NCBI GenBank assembly: GCA_013298985.1
Contig: JAAFJS010000029.1
Location: 1-36,217 of the forward strand
Direction: 5' to 3'
DNA from: Cytophagales bacterium
Lineage (GTDB): Bacteria > Bacteroidota > Bacteroidia > Cytophagales > Thermoflexibacteraceae
DNA: 36,217 bases
A model generated the notes under the pieces. The model was not told the DNA's origin. It made no database searches and saw only the letters and a program-made list of their open reading frames with translations. Each line of letters opens with the position of its first letter. Positions within the stretch are counted from its first letter, which is position 1. Shown here in pieces: positions 30,801 to 36,217 of this stretch. A program made the translations under genes and the position numbers.

Positions 30801-31564
30801 TAGTGATGCGAAAGCGTTTTCCTAATTATGTAGCTTATGCCAATGCGCCTTTTGAAAAGATTTTTGGTGAACAAGATTTGAAAGACGCGTACATTGTGCG
30901 TGCCAACTATTTTGCGACCTCCTACATTGAAAATCAGGGAGATGGAAAGTTTGATATTCGCCCTTTGCCTTTGGAAATGCAGTTTGCGCCTGTGTTTGGC
31001 ACTGTAGTCAATGACTATAATAATGATGGCAATTTGGACGTACTCATGGTGGGCAATTCTTATGCGCCCGAAGTGAATTGGGGGCGATATGATGCCTCTT
31101 TTGGTGCGTACCTACAAGGTGATGGCAAAGGAAATTTCAAAGCTATCCCCAACAATGACAGTGGCTTACTGGTAAAAGGAGATGCAAAGGGCATGGCAGA
31201 GATTTGCATTGGGAAAATTGGCGCGGTTGTCCGTAAGAATACGGACAACCGCGTGAGTGGAAATCATCCTTCTCCCGCTTTGGAGGGGGCTGGGGGGAGG
31301 CTCATTCACCTCATAGCTATCAACTCAGAAGGCATCAAAACCATTGAAAATCATATAGTTAATACACAAAAAGTGATTTCTATTTTGCCAAATGAAAGAT
31401 ATGCCATTTTGACTTTGAAAAATGGGAAAAAGCGAAAACAGGAATTTTATTGGGGAAGAACCTATCTTTCACAATCTTCACGAAACTTAAAAGTAAATCA
31501 GGAAGTAATCAGTGTGGAGGTTTTTGATGAGAAAGGGAAAGTAAGAAAAGTAGATTTAGAGTAA
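27899..31564 (+). CDS. Large FG-GAP/VCBS repeat and ASPIC/UnbV lipoprotein
   Basis: The 1221-residue product has a lipoprotein signal ending SFSC (Cys20). Residues about 60-500 and 650-1100 contain many FG-GAP/VCBS calcium-loop repeats (for example DFNGDSLPDIFFSG, DYDRDGDLDMYLLNN, DFDKDGDLDLFVGG), which predict two beta-propellers. An ASPIC/UnbV domain lies between (about 515-600: KIKLKGNPMNTFGLGAKIEL, then RGFESTVDNILHFGLG). This build is common for Bacteroidota surface proteins that often accompany SusCD. Binding of a ligand is likely but unidentified. Two in-frame stretches, about residues 804-829 and 1107-1135, are encoded by palindromic repeats and look like insertions in surface loops. 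Confidence 0.93.
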   Translation: MFKIFTFILILTTLFFSFSCQKKQPDTLFTQLFPSQTGIDFANNITPDDTLNVLYYMYMYNGAGVGVGDFNGDSLPDIFFSGNQVSCRFYLNKGNFKFEDITEKAGLQTDRWATGVSIADVNADGLLDIYVCVAYNNLWNKSNENLLFVNQGVKDGIPTFKEMAKEYNLADTSYTTQAAFFDYDRDGDLDMYLLNNWLEKESHNRLRPKVTDGSAPNTDKLFRNEGVGTNGHPTFKDVSKEAGIVFDGYGLGVVIADLNKDGWQDIYVSNDFITNDLMYINNGNGTFANKIAESLMHQTYNAMGTDIADYNNDGFADIVVVDMLPEDNKRQKMMMMNANPDRYAMMTGKFLNYQPEFVRNTLQLNNGNGTFSEIGQLAGIDKTDWSWAALLADYDNDGWKDLYITNGYRKDITDLDYITYSQLNVQFGSDDFKRSKKKEMLKEIPEVRIPNYMYRNKGDLTFENVSKNWGIDVPSYSNGAVYADLDNDGDLDLVVNDIDEPALVFQNNADKLLKNNYLKIKLKGNPMNTFGLGAKIELWAEGKMQYQEQSPVRGFESTVDNILHFGLGKAQKVEYLKITWADGKAQILENIMPNKTVMVDYQNAKEMPDIQSVQSKALPPFGNSKIAINFKHQESDHIDFKQQFTLPHKYSQNGFGIAVGDINGDNLEDFYAGGAYGMSGSFFLQGKVGQFQEKKLTIDTLHEDMGVLLFDADNDKDLDLYVVSGGSERLKNIDYYQDRLYLNDGKANFTLAENALPDTKSSGSCVVACDFDKDGDLDLFVGGRVTPNEYPLAPRSYLLRNDTKAASPLPPPKGEKNLSVFSPPREVKFTDITPPELAGIGMVTSALWTDYDNDKQTDLVIVGEFMPITFFRNDNKKLIPDYRFQLNNLNGWWNSISAGDFDNDGDTDYIAGNLGRNTRYQAADNQPVCVYAKDFDKNGMVDAMLCHFYADGKNYLMHPRDNFLEQMIVMRKRFPNYVAYANAPFEKIFGEQDLKDAYIVRANYFATSYIENQGDGKFDIRPLPLEMQFAPVFGTVVNDYNNDGNLDVLMVGNSYAPEVNWGRYDASFGAYLQGDGKGNFKAIPNNDSGLLVKGDAKGMAEICIGKIGAVVRKNTDNRVSGNHPSPALEGAGGRLIHLIAINSEGIKTIENHIVNTQKVISILPNERYAILTLKNGKKRKQEFYWGRTYLSQSSRNLKVNQEVISVEVFDEKGKVRKVDLE
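30315..30344 (+). repeat. C-rich dispersed palindromic repeat, copy 2 (inside a gene)
   Basis: A 30-nt unit differs at one base from the unit at 34540-34569. It includes the hairpin CCCCCT/AGGGGG (30326-30341). Here it is translated in frame as part of SPLPPPKGEK within the FG-GAP protein. Confidence 0.8.
31222..31253. repeat. Perfect 14-bp palindrome inside the FG-GAP gene
   Basis: CGCGGTTGTCCGTA (31222-31235) and its exact complement (31240-31253) flank an AGAA loop. A fully paired 14-bp hairpin within a coding region is unusual. It is translated as part of VVRKNTDNRV. Confidence 0.9.
31272..31303 (-). repeat. C-rich dispersed palindromic repeat, copy 3 (inside a gene)
   Basis: On the minus strand this reads GAGCCTCCCCCC, AGCCCCCTCC, AAAG, CGGGAG, the same order as copies 2 and 4. 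It is translated as part of PSPALEGAGGR. Confidence 0.75.
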
Positions 31565-31634
31565 AAATAAAGCTCATATTGTTAAAAAGCATAAAAGTTT
31601 AAACTTCATTTTCATTTTGAGGGTTTACTAATAA

Positions 31635-32795
31635 ATGAATGACAGTATGCGCGCACTTCGTTTGAAAACCTCTCTCTTTACTTTTTTCTTTGTATTATTT
31701 ACATCAATTTTGTTTGCTCAAGAGCAACCTAAAAAGTCCTTTTGGCAAAAATTGAATCCTAATGCCTTAGCTAATCGCAAGTTAAGTTTTGTTCCCATTC
31801 CTGTAGTTCAAAGCAGTCCGGAAACAGGACTAAAAGTGGGGGTTGCCCTTGACTATTTTTTTAATACTGACAAAGATACACTTCTCGATGAAAAACCTAC
31901 ACGCGACTCTTACGCTTGGATACAGGCATTGTATAGCTTTCGCAATCAAGTTGCTATCGAACCTTCTTGGCAGATTTATACCAAAGATGAGCAGTGGTTT
32001 CTGCGTGGTCGTGGTGGGTATTTGGATTTTAATGAACGTTTTTGGGGCATAGGCAATCAGACCCTGGGACGAACAGATTATGCAGATATTTTTTACAATC
32101 GCTATTATTTTCAGGGCAGGGTATTAAAAAAAATACATCAAAAGTTTTTTGCAGGGCTAAATTATAACTACAGCAATACTCAAAACATTGACTTAGAAGG
32201 CGCACCGCCCTCCATATTTGGAGAAGCATTAGGCACAGAAAGAAGCATGGTTTCAGGCTTAGGGACTACTTTCAGCTTTGACTATCGCAATAACCCTTTT
32301 AGCCCTACCAGAGGCTGGTTTTTAGACGTTTCCTTTACTCACCACTACCATAAATTTGGCAGTGCTTTCAATTACAAAGAAATCCAAATTGATTTTCGCA
32401 AATATTTTAGGATAGGCAAGCAAGACTTTTTAGGATTTCAGACTTTCGTACACAGCACCAAAGGAGATGTTCCACTCAGAGAATTGCCACGCTTAGGAGG
32501 TCCCAATATGATGCGCGGTTATTTTATGGGAAGATACAGGGACAAGCAACTTTGGGCTACGCAAGTAGAATACCGTAAACCTTTGGGTAAACTATTGGTA
32601 GCTGCGGCATTTACTTCGGTAGGAGGTGTAGCTCCAGAGCTTCGTAGCATGAAAATCAGCGATTTACGATACACCTACGGCGCGGGGCTACGCATAATGG
32701 TAAACAAGGCAAAGCATCTCTATGCTCGTTTTGATTTTGCGATGAGTACCGAGGGAGATAGCGGATTTTACTTCCGCATTGCAGATGCTTTTTAG
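31635..32795 (+). CDS. Omp85/BamA-type outer-membrane beta-barrel without POTRA domains
   Basis: The 386-residue product has a signal peptide (about 1-30, ending FAQ). The remainder is a beta-barrel of the bacterial surface antigen (D15) type. The diagnostic loop-6 motif is visible as GGPNMMRGYFMGRYRDK, with MRGY in the role of VRGF. DYRNNPFSPTRGWFLDVSF is the usual preceding strand pair. Its C-terminus ends in Phe (RIADAF), as barrel proteins should. POTRA domains are absent, so it is not a BamA; short members like this may be transport or assembly pores of unknown substrate. Start Met1 or Met5. It follows the FG-GAP lipoprotein by 70 bp, so the two surface proteins may be co-expressed. Confidence 0.9.
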   Translation: MNDSMRALRLKTSLFTFFFVLFTSILFAQEQPKKSFWQKLNPNALANRKLSFVPIPVVQSSPETGLKVGVALDYFFNTDKDTLLDEKPTRDSYAWIQALYSFRNQVAIEPSWQIYTKDEQWFLRGRGGYLDFNERFWGIGNQTLGRTDYADIFYNRYYFQGRVLKKIHQKFFAGLNYNYSNTQNIDLEGAPPSIFGEALGTERSMVSGLGTTFSFDYRNNPFSPTRGWFLDVSFTHHYHKFGSAFNYKEIQIDFRKYFRIGKQDFLGFQTFVHSTKGDVPLRELPRLGGPNMMRGYFMGRYRDKQLWATQVEYRKPLGKLLVAAAFTSVGGVAPELRSMKISDLRYTYGAGLRIMVNKAKHLYARFDFAMSTEGDSGFYFRIADAF

Positions 32796-32829
32796 TAGAT
32801 AATTGAATAGACAGCTTTCTCAAATAAAT

Positions 32830-32865
32830 TGTTATAAAATATTGTTTATTCAGTATTTTATAACA
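32830..32865. terminator. Bidirectional terminator between convergent genes
   Basis: A 12-bp perfect stem (TGTTATAAAATA and its complement) with a 12-nt loop is AT-rich and flanked by A/T runs, including ATTTTTATTTTTTT on the plus side. It lies between the barrel gene and the convergent minus-strand gene. Confidence 0.7.
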
Positions 32866-32874
32866 TAAATATTT

Positions 32875-33495
32875 TTATTTTTTTGCTAATACCTTATCCA
32901 AAATCCATTGTAAAACACCAAGAACTCTGTTTGGCTCATTAAAAGTCAGGGGAATATAAGCAGGGTCTATATAGAGATTTTTTTCCTCTAATTTTAAGAA
33001 GCACCATGAAAAAGCATTGGTTACACAGCCATAAATTATTTTTTGTGGATTTCCTTCTCTTTCATTATAAATTTGAGCAGCATACATTTCAGCACCACAT
33101 TGAGCATAACCTTTGTCAATTTCACCATCTTTTGCCTCCACTAAGCAAAAAACAGGCGCAGTAATTTCTGCTCTTTTTGTTTCAGCAGATAAGATGTAAT
33201 CACAATATCCTTTCAAGCCTTGTGAGGAATCTACATTAAAATCAAATCCTGAAAAAAAGCTAAATTTATCAGGGTTTTGCCTACGTAATTCTTTGATAAT
33301 CGGGCTAATGACACTTTCAGACTTTGCTTTTTCTGTGGTGAGTGCCTCTTTGGAGGCATCTTTTAGTTCTTCTTTTAAAAAAACACTGATGTTAGTATAT
33401 GGGATAATGCTATCAGGAAGCCAAATCTCCATTACATCTTTAATTCCCAAACGCTTACGTAAATCTTCTAACTTTTTGAATTTATTGTATGCCAT
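32875..33495 (-). CDS. PD-(D/E)XK-like protein, unknown function
   Basis: The 206-residue protein has helices at the N-terminus (EDLRKRLGIKDVMEIWLPDS). In the centre is a nuclease-like core: GYCDYILSA (about 94-102, candidate Asp) and then CLVEAKDGEIDKGYAQCGAEMYAAQ (about 116-140), which supplies the E-x-K pair and a Gln-rich helix. This is the outline of PD-(D/E)XK enzymes. Proteins with this outline are common singletons in Bacteroidota and cyanobacteria; their role is not known. A TATCTTTG box 20 bp upstream may be its promoter. It is not next to a methyltransferase, so restriction is not implied. Confidence 0.8.
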   Translation of the reverse strand: MAYNKFKKLEDLRKRLGIKDVMEIWLPDSIIPYTNISVFLKEELKDASKEALTTEKAKSESVISPIIKELRRQNPDKFSFFSGFDFNVDSSQGLKGYCDYILSAETKRAEITAPVFCLVEAKDGEIDKGYAQCGAEMYAAQIYNEREGNPQKIIYGCVTNAFSWCFLKLEEKNLYIDPAYIPLTFNEPNRVLGVLQWILDKVLAKK

Positions 33496-33515
33496 TGCTT
33501 TTCCTCATTTTAGTA

Positions 33516-33523
33516 CAAAGATA
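33516..33523 (-). promoter_or_regulatory. Promoter -7 box of the PD-(D/E)XK-like gene
   Basis: On the minus strand TATCTTTG matches TAnnTTTG, 20 bp before the start codon. No TTG at the expected distance. Confidence 0.5.
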
Positions 33524-33985
33524 ATGAAAAATAAGAGAAAATAGGCTTACAGGGTGTATTAAACTAAAATGATTGTTTAAAAAATATAGATACTTCTTCT
33601 TTATTCATTATCAGATAGTTAAATATTTTTTCTGATGTAATTTCGGCGATTTCTTTCTTAATTTGTGGTGTTCCTACACAAGCCTTTGTCGCACGTACAT
33701 ACCTGGGCGCAAGCGTACAGCTTCTCGTAAAGTGTATATCTTTATATTTTCCATTGAGTAGTCAGGAGATTGGTTCATATAGCGATAGATTTTCATCAAG
33801 AAATGAAATTATTACCTAATTCTGATAAAATAAAGGATAGATTTCTTGCAAAAGTGTTTTTTATCGCCTCACCTGTAGCAAGAAGTCTAATAAATTTCTT
33901 TACAAAAAAAATTTGCCCAAAGCAGAAACTTTTTACCACTTTTTTGTGTAATAAATTCATTTTGAACGCAATAAAACAAGTTATT
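33524..33985. other. Stretch of degraded or non-coding DNA before arfB
   Basis: This region has no complete gene if arfB starts near its conserved domain. The plus-strand frame that reaches back to 33770 has no family character there. On the minus strand a 34-codon frame (33674-33778) resembles the start of a type II topoisomerase ATPase. A second frame of about 65 codons (to 33564) continues it with one shift. It looks like gene debris. Confidence 0.45.
33564..33778 (-). pseudogene. GyrB/ParE-like fragment, frameshifted (tentative)
   Basis: The minus-strand ATG at 33778 opens 34 codons containing LREAVRLRPGMYV. Type II topoisomerase B subunits and relatives have LEAVRKRPGMYIG at the same early position. 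The frame stops at 33674. A frame two bases on continues as YVRATKACVGTPQIKKEIAE to a stop at 33564 and looks coding in composition. No ATP-binding motifs follow. It may be a truncated, frameshifted remnant, a short real protein with one sequencing error, or chance. Confidence 0.3.
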
Positions 33986-34399
33986 TTGAAACCAATTAGT
34001 GATTTTAGTACAGAGTTTTCCTTCCAAACGGCACGTAGTAGTGGCGCAGGTGGGCAGAATGTCAATAAGGTAGAAACCAAAGTAGAGCTTCGTTTTCAGG
34101 TAGATAACTCCGCGCTACTGACCGAAGAAGAAAAAGTATTGGTCAAAGCAAAAGCAAAAAACTTCCTCAACAGTGAGGGCGAGTTGGTGCTTTCTTCTCA
34201 GAAAACAAGAAGCCAACTGGCTAATAAAGAAGATGTTATTAAGAAATTTTACCAGTTACTCACCAAGTGTTTTGCCAAGCCCAAGGCGCGCAAACCTACC
34301 CAAATTCCTGAAAAGATAAAAAAAGCAAGATTGAAGGCAAAAAAGGTCAGGGCTGAGAAAAAAGTAAACCGCAAATTTGATTTCGAGGGTGATGAATAA
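33986..34399 (+). CDS. arfB: Peptidyl-tRNA hydrolase of ribosome rescue (ArfB/YaeJ)
   Basis: The product has the class I release-factor catalytic domain: SFQTARSSGAGGQNVNKVETKVEL carries the GGQ motif that cleaves peptidyl-tRNA. A basic C-terminal tail (IPEKIKKARLKAKKVRAEKK) enters the empty mRNA channel of stalled ribosomes. There is no codon-recognition domain, so this is ArfB rather than RF1/RF2. Length is 137 residues from a TTG at 33986, the normal size. An ATAAAA stretch lies 9 nt before that TTG. An ATG-started frame from 33770 (209 residues) would add 72 residues unlike the family, and another TTG is at 33962. The start is therefore uncertain but the function is firm. Confidence 0.9.
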   Translation: MKPISDFSTEFSFQTARSSGAGGQNVNKVETKVELRFQVDNSALLTEEEKVLVKAKAKNFLNSEGELVLSSQKTRSQLANKEDVIKKFYQLLTKCFAKPKARKPTQIPEKIKKARLKAKKVRAEKKVNRKFDFEGDE

Positions 34400-34539
34400 A
34401 AAGTAGTTTTGAATTTTTGACTATTTGGAATTTATCAAACAGATGTTTAACTTTGGTCTTGAAACTTTTTGAATAAAGTTTGCTGTTGAAAGAAGTTTTT
34501 TTTTGTAGTGCTTTCAAATGTATGATGCTCAAAATTTCA

Positions 34540-34625
34540 CCTCCCCCCTCCCCCCTCCAAAGGGGGAAACAGCCTTTTCTCCTCCTTTGAGGGCGCAGTG
34601 CAACTGGGGTAGGGGGGGGTTATCA
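34540..34625 (+). repeat. C-rich dispersed palindromic repeat, copy 4, with G-rich end
   Basis: The first 30 nt (34540-34569) match copy 2 with one difference. Beyond it, CCTCCTTTGAGGG (34580-34592) and GGGGTAGGGGGGG (34606-34618) form a further arm that can pair back with the C-rich start. The element fills the middle of the 312-bp gap between arfB and the oxidoreductase gene. No promoter box was found in that gap. Confidence 0.75.
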
Positions 34626-34711
34626 TACAATTAAAATCACCACTTTTTTTAGTACAATGTATCCAAATTTTTAGCAGGAAAAGCATTTATTAATCATTAT
34701 TATTTTAGTAT

Positions 34712-36145
34712 ATGGAAAATCAAGACAAAAAAGTAATTTCACGTCGTCAATTTGTAACGGGGCTGGGCGCATCTGTAGCCTTGTTTAGCATTGTACCGCG
34801 CCACGTATTGGGTAAGGGTTTCATTCCGCCAAGCGATAAACTCAATATTGCCGCGATTGGGGCAGGTGGAAAAGGTTATTCTAACATTACAGCGGCATTT
34901 AATGGTGGCGCAGAAAACATGGTGGCGTTTTGTGATGTTGATGATGTAAGGGCTGAAAAAGCCTATAAGGAGTTTGCTAAAGCAAAGACTTACAGGGATT
35001 TCCGCAAGTTATTAGAGGCTGAGAAAAACAACATCGATGCAGTGATAATCAGTACGCCTGACCATACGCACGCGACGATTGCAATGGCGGCAATGCAAAT
35101 GGGCAAGCACGTGTATGTCGAAAAACCGCTTACGCACAATATTTATGAGGCACGTATGCTCACTGAGGCGGCGCGCAAATACAAGGTAGCAACGCAGATG
35201 GGCAATCAGGGAAGCTCAGGCGAAGGGGTGCGCCAAATGACGGAGTGGATTCAAGCGGGCGTGATTGGCGAGGTTACAAACGTTCACGCATGGACAAATC
35301 GCCCTATCTGGCCGCAGGGCTTGACTACGCCTACTGGGAAAGTAGATGTTCCCAAAACCTTAGATTGGGATTTGTGGCTGGGTCCTGCCAAGTTTAGGGA
35401 CTACAATCCTGCCTACCTGCCTTTTGGCTGGCGCGGGTGGTGGGACTTTGGGACTGGCGCGCTGGGCGACATGGCTTGCCACATCATAGACCCTGCATTT
35501 AGAGCATTGAAACTTGGCTATCCTGTCAGCGTAGAAGCCTCAGTAACAGGTGTTTGGGATGCTGGATTTAAACCTGCCAGTGTAGCTGATAGCTGCCCTC
35601 CTTCTTCTACGATTCACTTGGAGTTTCCCGCACGCGAGGGAATGCCTGCCGTTACGATGCACTGGTATGATGGTGGTATGCGCCCACCAAGACCTTCCGA
35701 ACTCAAAGAAGACGAAATGATGGGCGATTGGAGTGGTGGTGTGATTTTCGAAGGCACGAGGGGCAAAATCATGTGCGGTTGCTATGGTGCAAATCCAACT
35801 CTTTTGCCTACGGCAGAAATGGCTTATTTCAATGCTGAAAAATTGAAAACCTTGCCAAGAATAGAAAATAATGCAAATGGACACCAAACAAGCTGGGTGA
35901 TGGCTTGTAAAGGTGGCATAGCGGCAAGCTCTAACTTTGATTATTCGGGACCTCTCACCGAAACGGTACTCATGGGCAATCTGGCACTGCGTAGCTTAGG
36001 ATTGACTTGGGAAAAAGAGGGCAAAAAACTGTCAGGCGACCGAAAATTGCTCTGGGACGGCAAAAATATGAAAATTACTAACTTCGAGCCTGCTAATCAG
36101 TTCGTCAAACGCGAATACAGAAATGGGTGGAGTTTGGGTGTTTAA
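34712..36145 (+). CDS. Tat-exported Gfo/Idh/MocA-family oxidoreductase
   Basis: The 477-residue product begins with a twin-arginine signal: SRRQFVTG (9-16) followed by a hydrophobic stretch and LGKG. The NAD(P)-binding Rossmann fold starts at KLNIAAIGAGGKG (43-55). DAVIISTPDHTHATIAMAAMQMGKHVYVEKPLTHN holds the EKP motif with the conserved lysine. The C-terminal domain includes GALGDMACHIIDPAFRAL, the usual substrate-side signature. Such exported enzymes act in the periplasm on sugars or cyclitols; the substrate is not evident. Exported Gfo/Idh/MocA proteins are common in Bacteroidota and probably fold with their cofactor before Tat export. No neighbour defines a pathway. Confidence 0.95.
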   Translation: MENQDKKVISRRQFVTGLGASVALFSIVPRHVLGKGFIPPSDKLNIAAIGAGGKGYSNITAAFNGGAENMVAFCDVDDVRAEKAYKEFAKAKTYRDFRKLLEAEKNNIDAVIISTPDHTHATIAMAAMQMGKHVYVEKPLTHNIYEARMLTEAARKYKVATQMGNQGSSGEGVRQMTEWIQAGVIGEVTNVHAWTNRPIWPQGLTTPTGKVDVPKTLDWDLWLGPAKFRDYNPAYLPFGWRGWWDFGTGALGDMACHIIDPAFRALKLGYPVSVEASVTGVWDAGFKPASVADSCPPSSTIHLEFPAREGMPAVTMHWYDGGMRPPRPSELKEDEMMGDWSGGVIFEGTRGKIMCGCYGANPTLLPTAEMAYFNAEKLKTLPRIENNANGHQTSWVMACKGGIAASSNFDYSGPLTETVLMGNLALRSLGLTWEKEGKKLSGDRKLLWDGKNMKITNFEPANQFVKREYRNGWSLGV

Positions 36146-36168
36146 TTATATTTGAAATCTAAAAATAA

Positions 36169-36201
36169 AAACCTGTCAGTTCTTTAAGACCTGACAGGTT
36201 T
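36169..36201. terminator. Hairpin, terminator-like repeat
   Basis: AAACCTGTCAG pairs perfectly with CTGACAGGTTT (11 bp), and an inner TCT/AGA continues the stem after a mismatch. No long T-run follows on the plus strand, though on the minus strand TTTTTATTTTT follows. It is 23 bp after the oxidoreductase stop and probably ends its transcript. The same hairpin type is familiar as a repeat in Bacteroidota genomes. Confidence 0.6.
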
Positions 36202-36217
36202 AAGTAAAAAACAACTT

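Noticed and set aside
33770-33985. N-terminal 72-codon extension of arfB as coding
   Set aside because: It lacks family similarity, overlaps another fragment on the minus strand, and the remaining 137 residues match the normal ArfB size.

Overview
The window is chromosomal DNA of a Bacteroidota bacterium, most likely a gliding Cytophagales-type organism. Evidence for this: a SusC/SusD pair, a GldE homologue next to ssb, a secreted protein with a type IX secretion-like C-terminal domain, a 7TMR-DISM histidine kinase, many Bacteroidota promoters of the form TAnnTTTG, and AT-rich intergenic DNA with A-rich ribosome-binding regions. The genus cannot be fixed from the sequence. No tRNA, rRNA, CRISPR array or complete insertion sequence was seen.

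Layout. 0-1.6 kb: the start of a minus-strand gene running off the left edge, a four-helix membrane protein, and a divergent nucleotidyltransferase-like protein. 2.3-8.0 kb: a polymer-uptake locus (SusC-type receptor, SusD-type lipoprotein, small third lipoprotein), preceded by a 26-bp direct repeat. 8.8-9.6 kb: a secreted protein with its own promoter, a cluster of palindromes in its 3' untranslated region, and a strong terminator. 9.9-14.0 kb (minus): a probable operon of 7TMR-DISM histidine kinase, SIMPL-domain protein and DegT-type sugar aminotransferase. 14.1-14.6 kb: two tandem, divergently evolved minus-strand units that look like small RNAs, each with promoter and terminator. 14.75-19.4 kb (plus): a DUF4419-TonB fusion, an enoyl-CoA hydratase and a TPR histidine kinase. 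19.4-24.3 kb (minus): a lipoprotein, a transposase remnant, a sigma-54-type response regulator without an effector domain, a small protein, a nuclease-methyltransferase fusion, and RNase P RNA. 24.3-25.4 kb: two tandem cold-shock genes and a divergent alkyltransferase-like DNA repair protein. 26-32.8 kb (plus): ssb, gldE, a large FG-GAP/ASPIC lipoprotein and an Omp85-type barrel. 32.9-36.2 kb: a PD-(D/E)XK-like protein, ArfB, and a Tat-exported Gfo/Idh/MocA oxidoreductase.

How the genes fit together. Much of the window concerns the cell envelope and nutrient capture: SusCD import, TonB energy transduction, an Omp85 barrel, lipoproteins, gliding, and two membrane histidine kinases. A second group is genome maintenance and stress: SSB, the alkyltransferase-like protein, cold-shock proteins, ArfB rescue and a restriction-modification candidate.

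The most unusual signals are non-coding. They are the tandem small-RNA-like pair at 14.1-14.6 kb, in which one copy carries a clean 16-nt insertion found elsewhere in the window, and a family of C-rich palindromic repeats. Two members of that family sit in frame inside the FG-GAP protein gene. All functional statements are from reading the sequence only; no database search was run.
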